64,000 nucleotides of DNA from Frondihabitans sucicola (GCF_030296615.1 NZ_AP027732.1:1736001-1800000), one strand, 5' to 3'; counted from the first letter of the stretch, positions 37,511 to 46,390 are shown. Program-made: numbers and translations. Notes: generated by a model from the letters alone, not told the origin.

Positions 37511-38092
37511 ATGGATTCCGCCCTCGTAGGCATTCTCATCGCGGTAGGCATCGTCGTCCTGCTGCTCATCATCATCGGCATCTACCTCTGGGCGACGTAC
37601 AACTCGTTCGTGAAGTTGAAGGTGCGCGTCGACGAGGCGTGGAGCGACATCACGGTGCAGCTCAAGCGGCGCGGTGATCTGATCCCGAACATCATCAGCA
37701 GCGTCAAGGGCTACGCCTCGCACGAGTCCGGTGTGTTCGAGAGCGTGACGAAAGCTCGAGCCGAGACGCTCAGCGCGTCGACTCCGGCCGAGGCCAGCGC
37801 GGCAGAGGGCCACCTGCAGACCTCGCTCAAGAGCATCTTCGCGGTCGCCGAGGCCTACCCGCAGCTCCAGGCGAGCCAGAATTTCCTGCAACTCCAGTCG
37901 GAGCTGGTCGACACCGAAGACAAGATCCAGGGCGCCCGCCGCTTCTACAACGGCGGCGTCCGCGAGTTCAACACCAAGACCACCGTCTTCCCCAACACGC
38001 TGTTCGCGCGTCGTCTCGGCTTCACGGGCCGCGACTTCTTCGAGGTGTCCGAGCCGTCGGCCATCGCCGAACCGCCCCGCGTCCAGTTCTGA
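37511..38092 (+). CDS. LemA family protein
   Basis: 193 residues: a short outer N terminus, one membrane helix (LVGILIAVGIVVLLLIIIGIYL, residues 5-26), then the all-helical LemA domain (YNSFVKLKVRVDEAWSDI; RRGDLIPNIISSVKGYASHE; ARRFYNGGVREFNTK). ATG 37511 follows AAGGAGC, and TATAGT about 35 bases upstream is a good -10 box. Molecular role unknown. It is the usual partner of HtpX-type proteases, whose gene follows 43 bases downstream. Confidence 0.94.
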   Translation: MDSALVGILIAVGIVVLLLIIIGIYLWATYNSFVKLKVRVDEAWSDITVQLKRRGDLIPNIISSVKGYASHESGVFESVTKARAETLSASTPAEASAAEGHLQTSLKSIFAVAEAYPQLQASQNFLQLQSELVDTEDKIQGARRFYNGGVREFNTKTTVFPNTLFARRLGFTGRDFFEVSEPSAIAEPPRVQF

Positions 38093-38135
38093 TCCCACGC
38101 CAGAAGCCACCGGCCTCCCCTAGAGACGCTCACTC

Positions 38136-39047
38136 ATGTACAGCGCCGTCGCGCGGAACAAGCGCAACACCGTCTTCATCATCCTGATCTTCCTCGTCAT
38201 CATCGGCGCGCTCGGGTTCGGGGCCAGTGCGCTCTGGAACAATCCGTCGATCGGCTTCACCGTTCTGGTGATCGCGGCTCTGTACGCCCTCGTCCAGTAC
38301 TTCTGCGCTTCCCGGCAGGCGATCGCGATGAGTCACGGCATCCGCATCGACGCCGCGACCGAGCCGCGGCTCTGGCGCACCGTCGAGAACCTGTCGATCA
38401 CTCTGGGCATGCCGATGCCCGAGGTGTACGTCGTCGACGACCCGGCACCCAACGCGTTCGCCACCGGTCGCGACCCGCAGCACGCTGTCGTCGCCGCGAC
38501 CACCGGTCTTCTCGCGATCATGGACGACACCGAGCTCCAGGGCGTGATGGCCCACGAGATGGGGCACGTCAAGAACTACGACATCCGCGTCTCGACCATC
38601 GTCTTCGGGCTGGTCGTGGCGGTCGGCTTCCTCGCCGACATCCTGCTTCGTATGTCGTTCTTCGGGGCGATGTTCGGCGGCAACAACGATCGACGCGGCA
38701 ACAACGGCGGCGGAGGCGGGGGCAACCCCGTCATGCTGATCGTCGGTATCGCCGCGATGGTCGTCGCACCGCTCGCCGCCGCCGGAGTCCAGGCGGCGGT
38801 GTCGCGGCAGCGCGAGTATCTCGCCGATGCCACCGGCGCCCTGACCACGCGCTACCCCGAGGGCCTGGCCCGCGCCCTCGAGAAGCTCGGCGCGTACGGG
38901 CGGCCCATGCAGCAGCAGAACTCGTCGATGTCGCACCTCTGGATCAGCGATCCGATGCGCCCGGGTGCCATGGCGCGGATCTTCAGCACGCACCCGCCCC
39001 TGGCCGACCGCATCGAGCGCCTCCGCTCCACCGCCGGCACCTTCTAG
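38136..39047 (+). CDS. htpX: M48-family membrane zinc protease, HtpX-like
   Basis: 303 residues. Two N-terminal helices (residues 12-55), the zinc site HEMGH at 140-144 and the third ligand in SRQREYLADATGAL. Two further helices flank an unusual Asn/Gly-rich loop (GGNNDRRGNNGGGGGGN, near 185-201). HtpX degrades damaged membrane proteins, with its active site in the cytoplasm. Co-directional with lemA, the classical pair, and probably one operon. Confidence 0.95.
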   Translation: MYSAVARNKRNTVFIILIFLVIIGALGFGASALWNNPSIGFTVLVIAALYALVQYFCASRQAIAMSHGIRIDAATEPRLWRTVENLSITLGMPMPEVYVVDDPAPNAFATGRDPQHAVVAATTGLLAIMDDTELQGVMAHEMGHVKNYDIRVSTIVFGLVVAVGFLADILLRMSFFGAMFGGNNDRRGNNGGGGGGNPVMLIVGIAAMVVAPLAAAGVQAAVSRQREYLADATGALTTRYPEGLARALEKLGAYGRPMQQQNSSMSHLWISDPMRPGAMARIFSTHPPLADRIERLRSTAGTF

Positions 39048-39092
39048 CTCGCGCGCCCTCGAGGCACAGGCGTCTCGCTGCGGGAGGCGGGT

Positions 39093-40319
39093 CTAGGCCG
39101 TGGTCACCACGGCCGCGAGCGCCGGAGCCAGGTCGCCACGCGGCATCACCTCGACGGAGTCGAGCCCCTGCCAGGCGGCCGTGCGCTGCAGGAGCGCGGC
39201 CAGACGGTCGAGATCGAGGCTCTGCCCGGCCTCGCGCCACGCCGCCTGCACGCGCAGGATGCCGGCCTGTCGATCGCTCTTGAGGTCGACCCGACCGACG
39301 AGGGCGTCGTCTTGCAGGATCGGCAGCACGTAGTACCCGAAGACGCGCTTCGGCTGCGGCGTGTAGATCTCGATTCGATAGTGGAAGCCGAAGAGGCGCT
39401 CGGCCCGCGAGCGCTCCCATACGACGGGATCGAAGGGCGACAGGATCGCGTCGGCCTCGATTCGTCGGGGCAGCCGCGCCTCGGCGTGCAGGTAGGCGTG
39501 TTTCGACCACCCGGGCACCTCGACCCGATCGAGCGCACCCTCGTCTTCGAGTTCGCGCAGGACGGGGAGAACGTCGACGGCCTTGAGCCGGAAGTAGTCG
39601 GCGAGATCGGACGCCGTGCCGATGCCGTGCGCCTTCGCCGCGTGCGTGACGAGCGCGCGGTGGGCATCATCGCGCGAGACCTCGGCGTCGAGCACCTCGG
39701 CGGGCAGGATCTGCTCGGGCAGGCCGTAGGTGCGCTCGAAGCGGGTGCGCCCCGCGCTGACGACGTCGCCGGTGCGGAACAGCACCTCGAGACCGCGTTT
39801 GACGTCGCTCCAGCCCCACCAGGGCCCCTGGCGCACGTTCGCGTCGTGTTCGATCGCGCTGGCCGGCAGCGGGCCGGAGGCGCGGAGCTCGTCGAGGAGC
39901 CAGGCCAGCATCGGCTTGTTGGAGGCCGCCCACGAGTCGTCGTGCGTCGCGAAGTCGTCGCGGTACTGCTCCATCCGCCAGCGCCAGAGCGGCCACGAGG
40001 TGACCGGGAGGAAGGCCGCCTCGTGCGCCCAGTACTCGGTGTAGCGGCCCCGCCGTGCGAAGGTCAACCGGTCGGCGAGCGGTCGGTCGTAGGCACCGAG
40101 ACGCGCGTACAGGGGGAGATAGTGGCTGCGCTCGAACACGTTGACCGAGTCGATCTGCAGGAGGCCAAGGCGGTCGATCGTCTGATTGAGCTGGCGAGTG
40201 CCCGGAGGGCCTGCGGCAGGACGCCCGAAGCCCTGAGCCGCGAGGGCGATTCGACGGGCCAGAGCGGGTGAGACGACGGACTTTGCCACGTCGTCGACCC
40301 TAGGGCCTGCCACCGTCAT
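39093..40319 (-). CDS. YcaQ-family winged-helix protein (putative DNA crosslink glycosylase)
   Basis: 408 residues of the HTH_42 family that includes E. coli YcaQ (AlkX) and Streptomyces AlkZ. The catalytic-type motif is QID (Gln55-Asp57) in LGLLQIDSVNVFERSHYLPL, matching the Q-x-D form of AlkX rather than the Q-x-Q of AlkZ. Family features ARRGRYTEYWAHEAAFLP and ILSPFDPVVWERSRAERLFG are present. AlkX-type enzymes open interstrand DNA crosslinks and remove alkylated bases; AlkZ types give self-resistance to azinomycin. No biosynthetic genes are nearby, so general repair is more likely. Confidence 0.88.
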   Translation of the reverse strand: MTVAGPRVDDVAKSVVSPALARRIALAAQGFGRPAAGPPGTRQLNQTIDRLGLLQIDSVNVFERSHYLPLYARLGAYDRPLADRLTFARRGRYTEYWAHEAAFLPVTSWPLWRWRMEQYRDDFATHDDSWAASNKPMLAWLLDELRASGPLPASAIEHDANVRQGPWWGWSDVKRGLEVLFRTGDVVSAGRTRFERTYGLPEQILPAEVLDAEVSRDDAHRALVTHAAKAHGIGTASDLADYFRLKAVDVLPVLRELEDEGALDRVEVPGWSKHAYLHAEARLPRRIEADAILSPFDPVVWERSRAERLFGFHYRIEIYTPQPKRVFGYYVLPILQDDALVGRVDLKSDRQAGILRVQAAWREAGQSLDLDRLAALLQRTAAWQGLDSVEVMPRGDLAPALAAVVTTA

Positions 40320-40370
40320 TCCTTCATTGCTCCCGACGACAGGACTCCCCGGCGGCTCTCAGGCCAGTCC

Positions 40371-40376
40371 TAGACT
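40371..40376 (+). promoter_or_regulatory. -10 element for leaderless AI-2E-type gene
   Basis: TAGACT, six bases (GGCGCA) before the ATG at 40383, with no ribosome-binding site. Confidence 0.6.
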
Positions 40377-40382
40377 GGCGCA

Positions 40383-41554
40383 ATGCAGTCCGCGCGTGAG
40401 GAGGAGCCCGACACGGGCGCCGACACGCGGCCGTCGCCGGACGGCGTGCCCGCGGGCATGGTGATCGCCGGCGAGTGGGCCTGGCGCCTCCTCGCGGTCG
40501 CCGGGGTGATCGCCCTGTTCCTCCTGCTGGTCTCCGAACTGCAGGTCATCGTCATCCCGCTGATGGTCGCGATCCTGATCTCGGCCCTGCTCGTCCCCGG
40601 CGCCGCGTACCTCCGCCGCCGCGGCTGGCCCAAATGGCTCGCCATCATCGTGACGCTCGTCGTCGTGATCGGCGTGCTGACCGGGCTCGGTTTCCTCATC
40701 GTCGACGAGATCGCCGACGGGCTCCCCTCGCTCGTCCGACGGACCATCGAGGCGTATCACGACGCGCGCGGCTTCCTCATGGGCGGCCCGTTCCATTTCA
40801 CGCACGAGCAACTGCACGACTTCTATCGCGACGTCCTCAAGGCGATCCAGTCCGACACGGACGCGTTGCTCGCCCGGGCCGTGTCGGTCGGGTCGACACT
40901 GGGGCGCTTCGTGACGGGGCTCTTCATCGCCATCGTCGCCACCGTGATCCTGCTCGTCGACGGGGCGGCTGTCTGGCGCTTCGTGGTCCGGCTCTTCCCC
41001 GACGCGCTCGCGAGGCCGTCGACGGGGCCGGCCGCGCGGGCTGGGTCACCCTGACGAGCTTCGTCCGGGTGCAGATCTTCGTCGCGTTCGTCGACGCGCT
41101 GGGCATCGGGGTGATCGCCGGAATCCTGCGCATCCCCCTCGCGCTCCCCATCGCGGTCGCCGTCTTCCTCGGCTCGTTCGTGCCGGTGGTCGGGGCGGTC
41201 GTCACGGGAATCCTCGCCGTCTTCGTCGCTCTCGTCTACAACGGCCCCGTCGTCGCGCTGATCATGCTCGCCGGAGTGCTCTTCATCCAGCAGATCGAGG
41301 GGCACGTCCTGCAGCCGCTCGTCATGGGCACCGCGGTCAAGGTGCATCCGCTCGCCGTGGTGTTCGCCGTGGCGACGGGCTCGCTCGTGGCGGGCATCGC
41401 CGGTGCGCTGTTCGCGGTGCCGGTCGTGGCGACGGTGAACGCAATGGTCCTGTTCGTCGCCGGCGGCCGCTGGCGGCAACCTCACAGGCCCAGCGAAGAC
41501 GATATGGTGCCGCAATCACGTGCGGCGATGAAAGGTGAACCCGAAGATGTCTGA
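40383..41554 (+). CDS. AI-2E family transporter (one frameshift)
   Basis: About 390 residues after repair. Helices at about 29-62 and 68-95, then a soluble segment (residues 110-160) and four or more later helices. The family signature PVVGAVVTGILAVFVAL and the ending GHVLQPLVMGTAVKVHPLAVV are clear. The frame breaks at 41010-41013 (one base missing: LFPDALA then EAVDGAGRAGWV). The family includes the proposed autoinducer-2 exporter TqsA and Na+/H+ antiporter-like members, so the name does not prove substrate. It overlaps the ilvA start by 8 bases, suggesting one transcript. Confidence 0.88.
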
Positions 41555-42788
41555 CCTCACCCTGGCAGGCCCGACCCTGGCCGAATTCCGGCAGGCGCGC
41601 GAGCGCGTGTCCCGCGTCACCCACGTCACGCCGATGGAGAGCTCCTCGTTCCTCTCCTCGGCGCTCGGCGCTCCGGTCTTCCTCAAGTGCGAGAACCTCC
41701 AGCGCACCGGATCGTACAAGATCCGCGGGGCGTACAACCGTCTGTCACAGCTCGACACCGACGAGCGCACCCGCGGTGTCGTGGCGGCTTCCGCCGGCAA
41801 CCACGCGCAAGGGGTCGCCCTCGCCGCGCGCGAGCTCGGCATCCCCGCCACGATCTTCATGCCGGTGGGGGCCGCCCTGCCCAAGCTGCAGGCCACCCGC
41901 GACTACGGTGCCGAGGTCGTCCTGAGCGGCCACTCCGTCGAACAGTCCCTGGCCGCCGCGAAAGAGTTCTCCGAGCGGACCGGCGCCGTGTTCATCCCGC
42001 CCTACGACCACGCCGACGTCATCGCCGGTCAGGGTACCCTCGGCCTCGAGATCCTCGACCAGGTGCCCGACGTCGAGACGATCGTCATGGCGATCGGCGG
42101 CGGAGGTCTCATCTCGGGCGTGGCCAGCGCGGTCACCCAGGTGCGCTCCGAGACGGGCGGCAGCATCAGGATCATCGGTGTCCAGGCGGCCAATTCGGCT
42201 CCCTACGCCCTCTCGATGAAGCTCGGGGCGCTGACCGCCGTCGTGCCGACGCCCACCATCGCCGACGGCATCGCCGTGGCCAAGCCGGGCCTGCTCAACT
42301 TCGAGATCGTCCGCGAGACCGTCGACGAGGTCGTGACCGTCAGCGACGACGACACCGCCCGCGCGATCCTGGTGCTCCTCGAGCGTGCCAAGCTGGTCGT
42401 CGAGCCGGCGGGGGCGGTCGGCGTGGCCGCGATCCTGACCGACCAGATCCAGCCGCTCGGCAAGACCGTCGTCGTGCTCTCGGGCGGCAACATCGATCCG
42501 CTGATGATGGAGCGGGTGATCAGCCGGGGCCTCGCGGCCTCCGAGCGGTACCTGCACTTCCGGGTCATGCTGCCGGATCGCCCCGGTCAGCTCTCTCGCG
42601 TCTCCGAGATCATCTCCGAGGCGAACGCCAACGTGGTCGAGGTGCTTCACACCCGCCACGGCCGAGGTCTGCAGATCAGCGAGGTCGAACTCGAACTGAG
42701 CGTCGAGACCCGAGGGCCCGATCACGCCGAGCAGGTCATGGAGCGGCTCCGCGAAGCAGGATTCACGCCGGTTCCCGCCGACTCCTGA
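41547..42788 (+). CDS. ilvA: Threonine ammonia-lyase with ACT domain
   Basis: 413 residues. PLP-binding lysine in CENLQRTGSYKIRGAYNRLS (about residue 57), glycine loop VMAIGGGGLISGVASAV, and a single C-terminal ACT domain (MLPDRPGQLSRVSEIISEAN). It deaminates threonine to 2-oxobutyrate, feeding isoleucine synthesis or threonine catabolism. The single ACT domain and length of about 410 fit the TdcB/short IlvA group common in actinobacteria. ATG 41547 chosen over GTG 41535, with AAAGG about 12 bases upstream. In actinobacteria it commonly converges on greA, as here. Confidence 0.95.
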   Translation: MSDLTLAGPTLAEFRQARERVSRVTHVTPMESSSFLSSALGAPVFLKCENLQRTGSYKIRGAYNRLSQLDTDERTRGVVAASAGNHAQGVALAARELGIPATIFMPVGAALPKLQATRDYGAEVVLSGHSVEQSLAAAKEFSERTGAVFIPPYDHADVIAGQGTLGLEILDQVPDVETIVMAIGGGGLISGVASAVTQVRSETGGSIRIIGVQAANSAPYALSMKLGALTAVVPTPTIADGIAVAKPGLLNFEIVRETVDEVVTVSDDDTARAILVLLERAKLVVEPAGAVGVAAILTDQIQPLGKTVVVLSGGNIDPLMMERVISRGLAASERYLHFRVMLPDRPGQLSRVSEIISEANANVVEVLHTRHGRGLQISEVELELSVETRGPDHAEQVMERLREAGFTPVPADS

Positions 42789-42793
42789 CACGG

Positions 42794-42838
42794 CACGGGC
42801 GCAGGATCGAACGCGACTCGCGTGATCCTGCGCCCGTG
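42794..42838. terminator. Bidirectional terminator between ilvA and greA
   Basis: Perfect 15-bp stem, CACGGGCGCAGGATC (42794-42808) with GATCCTGCGCCCGTG (42824-42838), and a 15-base loop. It serves both converging genes. Its arms carry the recurrent octamer GCAGGATC. Confidence 0.85.
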
Positions 42839-42849
42839 AGGCTCAGTCG

Positions 42850-43341
42850 TTACGGCTGGTAGGGCTCGACCGACGTGATCGAGACGGCGATCTCTTTGCC
42901 GTTCGGGGCGACGTAGCTGGTCGAGGTGCCGGCGGCCTGGCCGTTGATGGCTTCGCCGAGCGGGCTCGTGGGGCTGTAGACCGTGAGGTCGCTGCCGGGC
43001 GCGATGATCTCTCGGCTGCCCAGGACGAACGTCGACTCGTCTCCGGCGATGGTCGCGGTGATGAGCATGCCGGGCCCGACGATGCCGGTGTCGGCTGCGC
43101 CCTCGGAGATCGTGGCGGTCTTGAGGAGGTTCGTCAGCGTGCGGATGCGCGCCTCGATTTTCGCCTGCTCGTCTTTGGCGGCGTGATAACCGCCGTTCTC
43201 CTTGAGGTCGCCCTCTTCGCGGGCGGCCGAGATTCGTCCGACGATCTCGTCGCGACCGGAGGTGCTCAGGGTCTCGAGCTCTGCGGCCAGGCGGTCGTAG
43301 GCCTCCTGTGAGAGCCAGGTGGCGGAATCGGTGTTGCTCAT
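42850..43341 (-). CDS. greA: Transcription elongation factor GreA
   Basis: 163 residues from ATG 43341, preceded by GGAGGAG. N-terminal antiparallel coiled coil with the tip acidic residues in ISAAREEGDLKENGGYHAAK, then the FKBP-like C-terminal domain (FVLGSREIIAPGSDLTVYSP; SPLGEAINGQ). GreA enters the RNA polymerase secondary channel and stimulates cleavage of backtracked RNA. Gene order with DUF4307 and mca is the actinobacterial standard. Confidence 0.97.
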   Translation of the reverse strand: MSNTDSATWLSQEAYDRLAAELETLSTSGRDEIVGRISAAREEGDLKENGGYHAAKDEQAKIEARIRTLTNLLKTATISEGAADTGIVGPGMLITATIAGDESTFVLGSREIIAPGSDLTVYSPTSPLGEAINGQAAGTSTSYVAPNGKEIAVSITSVEPYQP

Positions 43342-43405
43342 ATCTTCTCCTCCTCGTCGGCGCGGCAAGCCGCCAGTGGACGACCCACCCCTGGGGTGTC
43401 GCGCC

Positions 43406-43436
43406 GAAAAATGAGACCGGCCGTGTGGCCGGTCTC
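43406..43436 (-). terminator. Rho-independent terminator of the DUF4307 gene
   Basis: On the minus strand GAGACCGGCC-ACAC-GGCCGGTCTC, a perfect 10-bp stem, is followed by ATTTTTC. It ends the DUF4307 transcript, so greA downstream needs its own promoter. Confidence 0.9.
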
Positions 43437-43455
43437 GATGGTGAATCAAGCGAGC

Positions 43456-43896
43456 TTACGGCAGCCAGCACTTGTCGATCAAGCCCGTGACGCCGCGATT
43501 CATCGTCTTGATCTGCGTCGTGTAGGTGTTCGACGACTGCGTCGACGCAGGCAGATGAACCACCTTCCAGCCGACCACGTCGAATCCGGAGTTCAGGACC
43601 TCGATGGCGCAATCGACCTTGGTGCCGGCGTTGACACTGACCTCGGAGGTGACCGTCGCGGAGTGGTCGTCGTGGATCACGTAGCCGGCGTCGTTCGTGT
43701 CGACCGAGGCGCTGGTGCCGTCGAAGGCGGCGAAGATCACCCACGCGCCGAAGACCACGACGAAGGCGCCGCCGACGATGACGGCGATCCAGCGTCGACG
43801 GAGGCGATACGAGCGGGTGCGGCCGTAGCGGCGGTCGAGAGCGGACTCGCCGTCACCTCGGGTGCGCGGGCCTGCTTGCGTTGGGCTGGGAGCCAC
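43456..43896 (-). CDS. DUF4307 membrane protein
   Basis: 146 residues, actinobacterial DUF4307. A basic cytoplasmic N terminus (DRRYGRTRSYRLRRR), one helix (WIAVIVGGAFVVVFGAWVIF, about 36-55), then an outer beta-rich domain with two cysteines (VDCAIEVLNSGFDVVGWKVV; LIDKCWLP). Function unknown. GTG 43896 is divergent from mca with a 75-base gap, the conserved arrangement in actinobacteria. It has its own terminator. Confidence 0.92.
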   Translation of the reverse strand: MAPSPTQAGPRTRGDGESALDRRYGRTRSYRLRRRWIAVIVGGAFVVVFGAWVIFAAFDGTSASVDTNDAGYVIHDDHSATVTSEVSVNAGTKVDCAIEVLNSGFDVVGWKVVHLPASTQSSNTYTTQIKTMNRGVTGLIDKCWLP

Positions 43897-43971
43897 CGGT
43901 GTTTCTCCGTCCGATTATCCTTGAGCACAGGTTAGCAACGCTGGCCGTGACAGAAATCTGAGGAACTCCCC

Positions 43972-44846
43972 GTGACCCTGCGCCTCCTGGCGGTGCACGC
44001 CCACCCCGACGACGAGTCCAGCAAGGGCTCCGCCACCTATGCCCACTACGTCAAGCACGGAGCCGAGGTGCTCGTGGTCAGCTGCACGGGCGGCGAGCAG
44101 GGCTCGATCCTCAACGACAAGCTCGAGCCCAAGGCGCACGCCGAGCGCGACATGGCGGGGCTCCGGGTCCTCGAGATGGCACGGGCGCAGAAGGCGATGG
44201 GAGTCCAGCACGCCTGGCTGGGCTACCACGACTCCGGACTCCCCGAGGAGGGCGAGAGCGTCGCGGTGAACTCGTTCGCCACGATCCCGCTCGAGATCTC
44301 GACCGAGCCCCTGGTGCGTATCGTCCGGCGCTTCAAGCCGCAGGTGCTCATCACGTACGACGAGAACGGCGGCTACCCGCACCCCGACCACATCCGCACG
44401 CACGAGGTGTCGGTGGCGGCGTACGAGGCGGCCGCCGATCCTGCGCGCTACCCCGACGCCGGTCCCGCCTGGCAGATCTCGAAGCTCTACTACGACCGCA
44501 TCATGAACGGCACACGCATGCGGGCCATCTACGACGCGATCAAAGAGGAGACCCCGACTCCCCGGTCCTGGCCCAGATGGACGAGATGTTCGAGCGCTGG
44601 GGAGACGACCGACCCGACCTCTCGACGACGCACGTGAACGTCGCCGATTCGTTCCCCGCGCGCGACGACGCTCTGCGGGCGCACGCGAGTCAGATCGATC
44701 CCGACGGATTCTTCTTCCAGTACCCGCACGACCTCCAGGTCCGCGTCTGGCCGACAGAAGACTTTCAGCTGGTCGACTCCAAGGTAGAGACGACACTGCC
44801 CGAAACCGATCTCTTCGCCGGGATCACCGAAAGCGACCCCGCATGA
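43972..44846 (+). CDS. mca: Mycothiol S-conjugate amidase (one frameshift)
   Basis: Zinc amidase cleaving mycothiol S-conjugates to release mercapturic acids for export, a detoxification step found only in mycothiol-making actinobacteria. The zinc site is AHPDDES (His11, Asp14), with the third ligand in GGYPHPDHIRTHE. The frame breaks at the C run 44552-44555; one added C joins AIKEETP to DSPVLAQMDEMFERWGDD and the proper end at 44846. GTG 43972 has AGGA 7 bases before it. Corrected length of about 291 residues is normal. It overlaps the next gene by 4 bases. Confidence 0.94.
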
Positions 44847-45169
44847 GTCTCCTCACCCTCGCCACCATCGTGCTGGCCGAGACGGCCAACCCGTCGTCGC
44901 CCGCGGGCGTCCAGACCGTGCCCGACAACCAGGTCACTCCGGGCTGGATCGGATTCCTCGCGATCTTCGGCGTCGGCGTGGCCACCGTCTTCCTCATCAT
45001 CGACATGACCCGGCGGGTGCGCCGCACGCGCTACCGCGGCGAGATCCGCGAGCAGATCGAGCTCGAGCGCCAGGAAGCAGCCCGTGCGGCTGAGGGGCTC
45101 GACGACGAGTTGCGCGACGGCGGCCACGTGGCGGAGGCGACGCCGGGGTCACCGACAGAACCCCGCTGA
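44843..45169 (+). CDS. Small membrane protein downstream of mca
   Basis: 108 residues, unknown function. A short outer N terminus (about 30 residues), one helix (WIGFLAIFGVGVATVFLIID), a basic stretch (TRRVRRTRYRGEIREQ) and a charged, Glu/Ala-rich cytoplasmic tail. Start overlaps the mca stop (ATGA). Similar one-helix proteins sit after mca in other actinobacteria, so a role beside mycothiol metabolism is possible but untested. Confidence 0.85.
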   Translation: MSLLTLATIVLAETANPSSPAGVQTVPDNQVTPGWIGFLAIFGVGVATVFLIIDMTRRVRRTRYRGEIREQIELERQEAARAAEGLDDELRDGGHVAEATPGSPTEPR

Positions 45170-45215
45170 TCCTGCGCCGTTTCGTTCCTATCGCGGCCCT
45201 GGTCCGGTTGCTGGC

Positions 45216-45854
45216 CTAACGGGCCACGAGCAGCACAGCCGTCCAATGGCAGAGGAACGCCAGCACGGTCAGAGCGTGAAAGACTTCGTGGAAGCCGAAC
45301 ACCCCGGGCACCGGATTGGGGCGCTTGAAGCCGTAGGCGACGGCTCCGAGAATGTAGAAGAGACCGCCGGCGAAGACCAGGATCATCGTCGCCGGGTTGG
45401 CGGCGAAGAGGTCTTTCACGTAGAGCAGCGCCCCGATGCCCAGCAGAACGTACAGCGGCGTGTAGAGCCAGCGGGGCGCTCCCGTCCAGAAGACACGGAA
45501 CGCGATGCCGAAGATCGCCCCGCCCCAGACCAGGATCAGCAGGATCGTCGCCTTGTGCAGCGGGAGGGCCAGCACCGCGATGGGCGTGTAGGTGCCGGCG
45601 ATCAGAAGAAAGATGTTCGAGTGGTCGAAGCGCTTGAGCAGGAGCTTTGCCTTCGGCTTCCAGTCGAAGCGATGGTAGGTGGCGCTCGTCCCGAAGAGGA
45701 GGAGCGACGTGGCGAAGTAGATCGATGTCGAGATCTTCGCGGGGACCCCGTCGGCCAGAGTGACGAGCACGATCCCGAGCGCGATGGCCAGCGGGAACGT
45801 CCCGGCGTGGATCCAGCCGCGCCAGGTGGGCTTGATCTCGAGCGTCGCCGTCAT
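45216..45854 (-). CDS. trhA: Hemolysin III / TrhA family membrane protein
   Basis: 212 residues with seven helices of the PAQR fold. Conserved residues include SATYHRFDWKPKAKLLLKRF-DHS, PVPGVFGFHEVFHALTVLAF and late His positions, a likely metal site shared with adiponectin-type receptors. In E. coli TrhA affects membrane energetics; the hemolysin name is historical. ATG 45854 lies six bases after TATGCT on the minus strand, so the gene is probably leaderless. It marks the left edge of the accessory segment at 45980-50366. Confidence 0.93.
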   Translation of the reverse strand: MTATLEIKPTWRGWIHAGTFPLAIALGIVLVTLADGVPAKISTSIYFATSLLLFGTSATYHRFDWKPKAKLLLKRFDHSNIFLLIAGTYTPIAVLALPLHKATILLILVWGGAIFGIAFRVFWTGAPRWLYTPLYVLLGIGALLYVKDLFAANPATMILVFAGGLFYILGAVAYGFKRPNPVPGVFGFHEVFHALTVLAFLCHWTAVLLVAR

Positions 45855-45860
45855 CCGGCG

Positions 45861-45866
45861 AGCATA
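45861..45866 (-). promoter_or_regulatory. -10 element for leaderless trhA
   Basis: TATGCT on the minus strand, six bases before the ATG, with no ribosome-binding site. Confidence 0.55.
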
Positions 45867-45910
45867 CGGTTCGGACCTGAGGGCCAGGAGTGGGCGATTT
45901 TCGCTCACAT

Positions 45911-45940
45911 TTGCACGTGATACGTAATGTTCTGTACATT
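45911..45940 (+). promoter_or_regulatory. Promoter of the accessory operon
   Basis: TTGCAC (45911-45916), 18-base spacer, TACATT (45935-45940). The region is AT-rich compared with the rest of the window. Transcription would begin about 33 bases before the first ATG. Confidence 0.6.
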
Positions 45941-45979
45941 GACGGTGAGCCGCAGATGGCTGATCAGTTGGGAGAACAT

Positions 45980-46390
45980 ATGTCCACTCGCACGAAAACG
46001 ACAGTTGCCGCCGGAATGGCGGCCGTTGCCGTTGCTGCATCGCTTTTGGTCGCAACGCCCGCTTCCGCGGCACCGACCGCGTGCAGTTCGGGGAAGGCAT
46101 GCATGTATCGAAATCACACGTATGGAGGTGGCTACTTCAACTTCGTCAGCTACATTGCAAATCTCGATGGACGCAAATACGCAGACCTCGGCTACTTCAG
46201 CGCGAATGATTCCGTTTCATCCGTGTACAACAACGGCACGAAGAAGGCCGTGCGCTTCTACCAGACGAAGAACTACACCGGGCCCTACGTCGATCTGCCG
46301 TTGAAGACTGAAGATACGAATTTGAACGACGCGTCTGGACAGATCAAGAAGGTCTTCAACGACCGGATCAGTTCCGCCAAGTTCATCTGA
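45980..46390 (+). CDS. Secreted peptidase-inhibitor I36 / crystallin-like protein
   Basis: 136 residues from ATG 45980 (GGGAGA upstream). Signal peptide 1-30 with an AXA cleavage site (TPASA-AP). The mature part of about 106 residues holds two copies of a beta/gamma-crystallin-like motif: MYRNHTYGGGYFNF (42-55) and FYQTKNYTGPYVDL (93-106), each followed by ND-x-[VI]-SS. Two cysteines (35, 41) could form a disulfide. This matches the I36 family typified by the Streptomyces metalloprotease inhibitor SMI. First gene of a four-gene operon with an export pump. It may be the cargo: an inhibitor, calcium-binding protein or antibacterial agent. Confidence 0.85.
   Translation: MSTRTKTTVAAGMAAVAVAASLLVATPASAAPTACSSGKACMYRNHTYGGGYFNFVSYIANLDGRKYADLGYFSANDSVSSVYNNGTKKAVRFYQTKNYTGPYVDLPLKTEDTNLNDASGQIKKVFNDRISSAKFI

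Noticed and set aside
45980..46390. Lactococcin 972-type bacteriocin
   Set aside because: The mature sequence has crystallin/I36 motifs and two cysteines, not the Lcn972 pattern, and the pump is MacB-like rather than the lactococcin-type immunity transporter.
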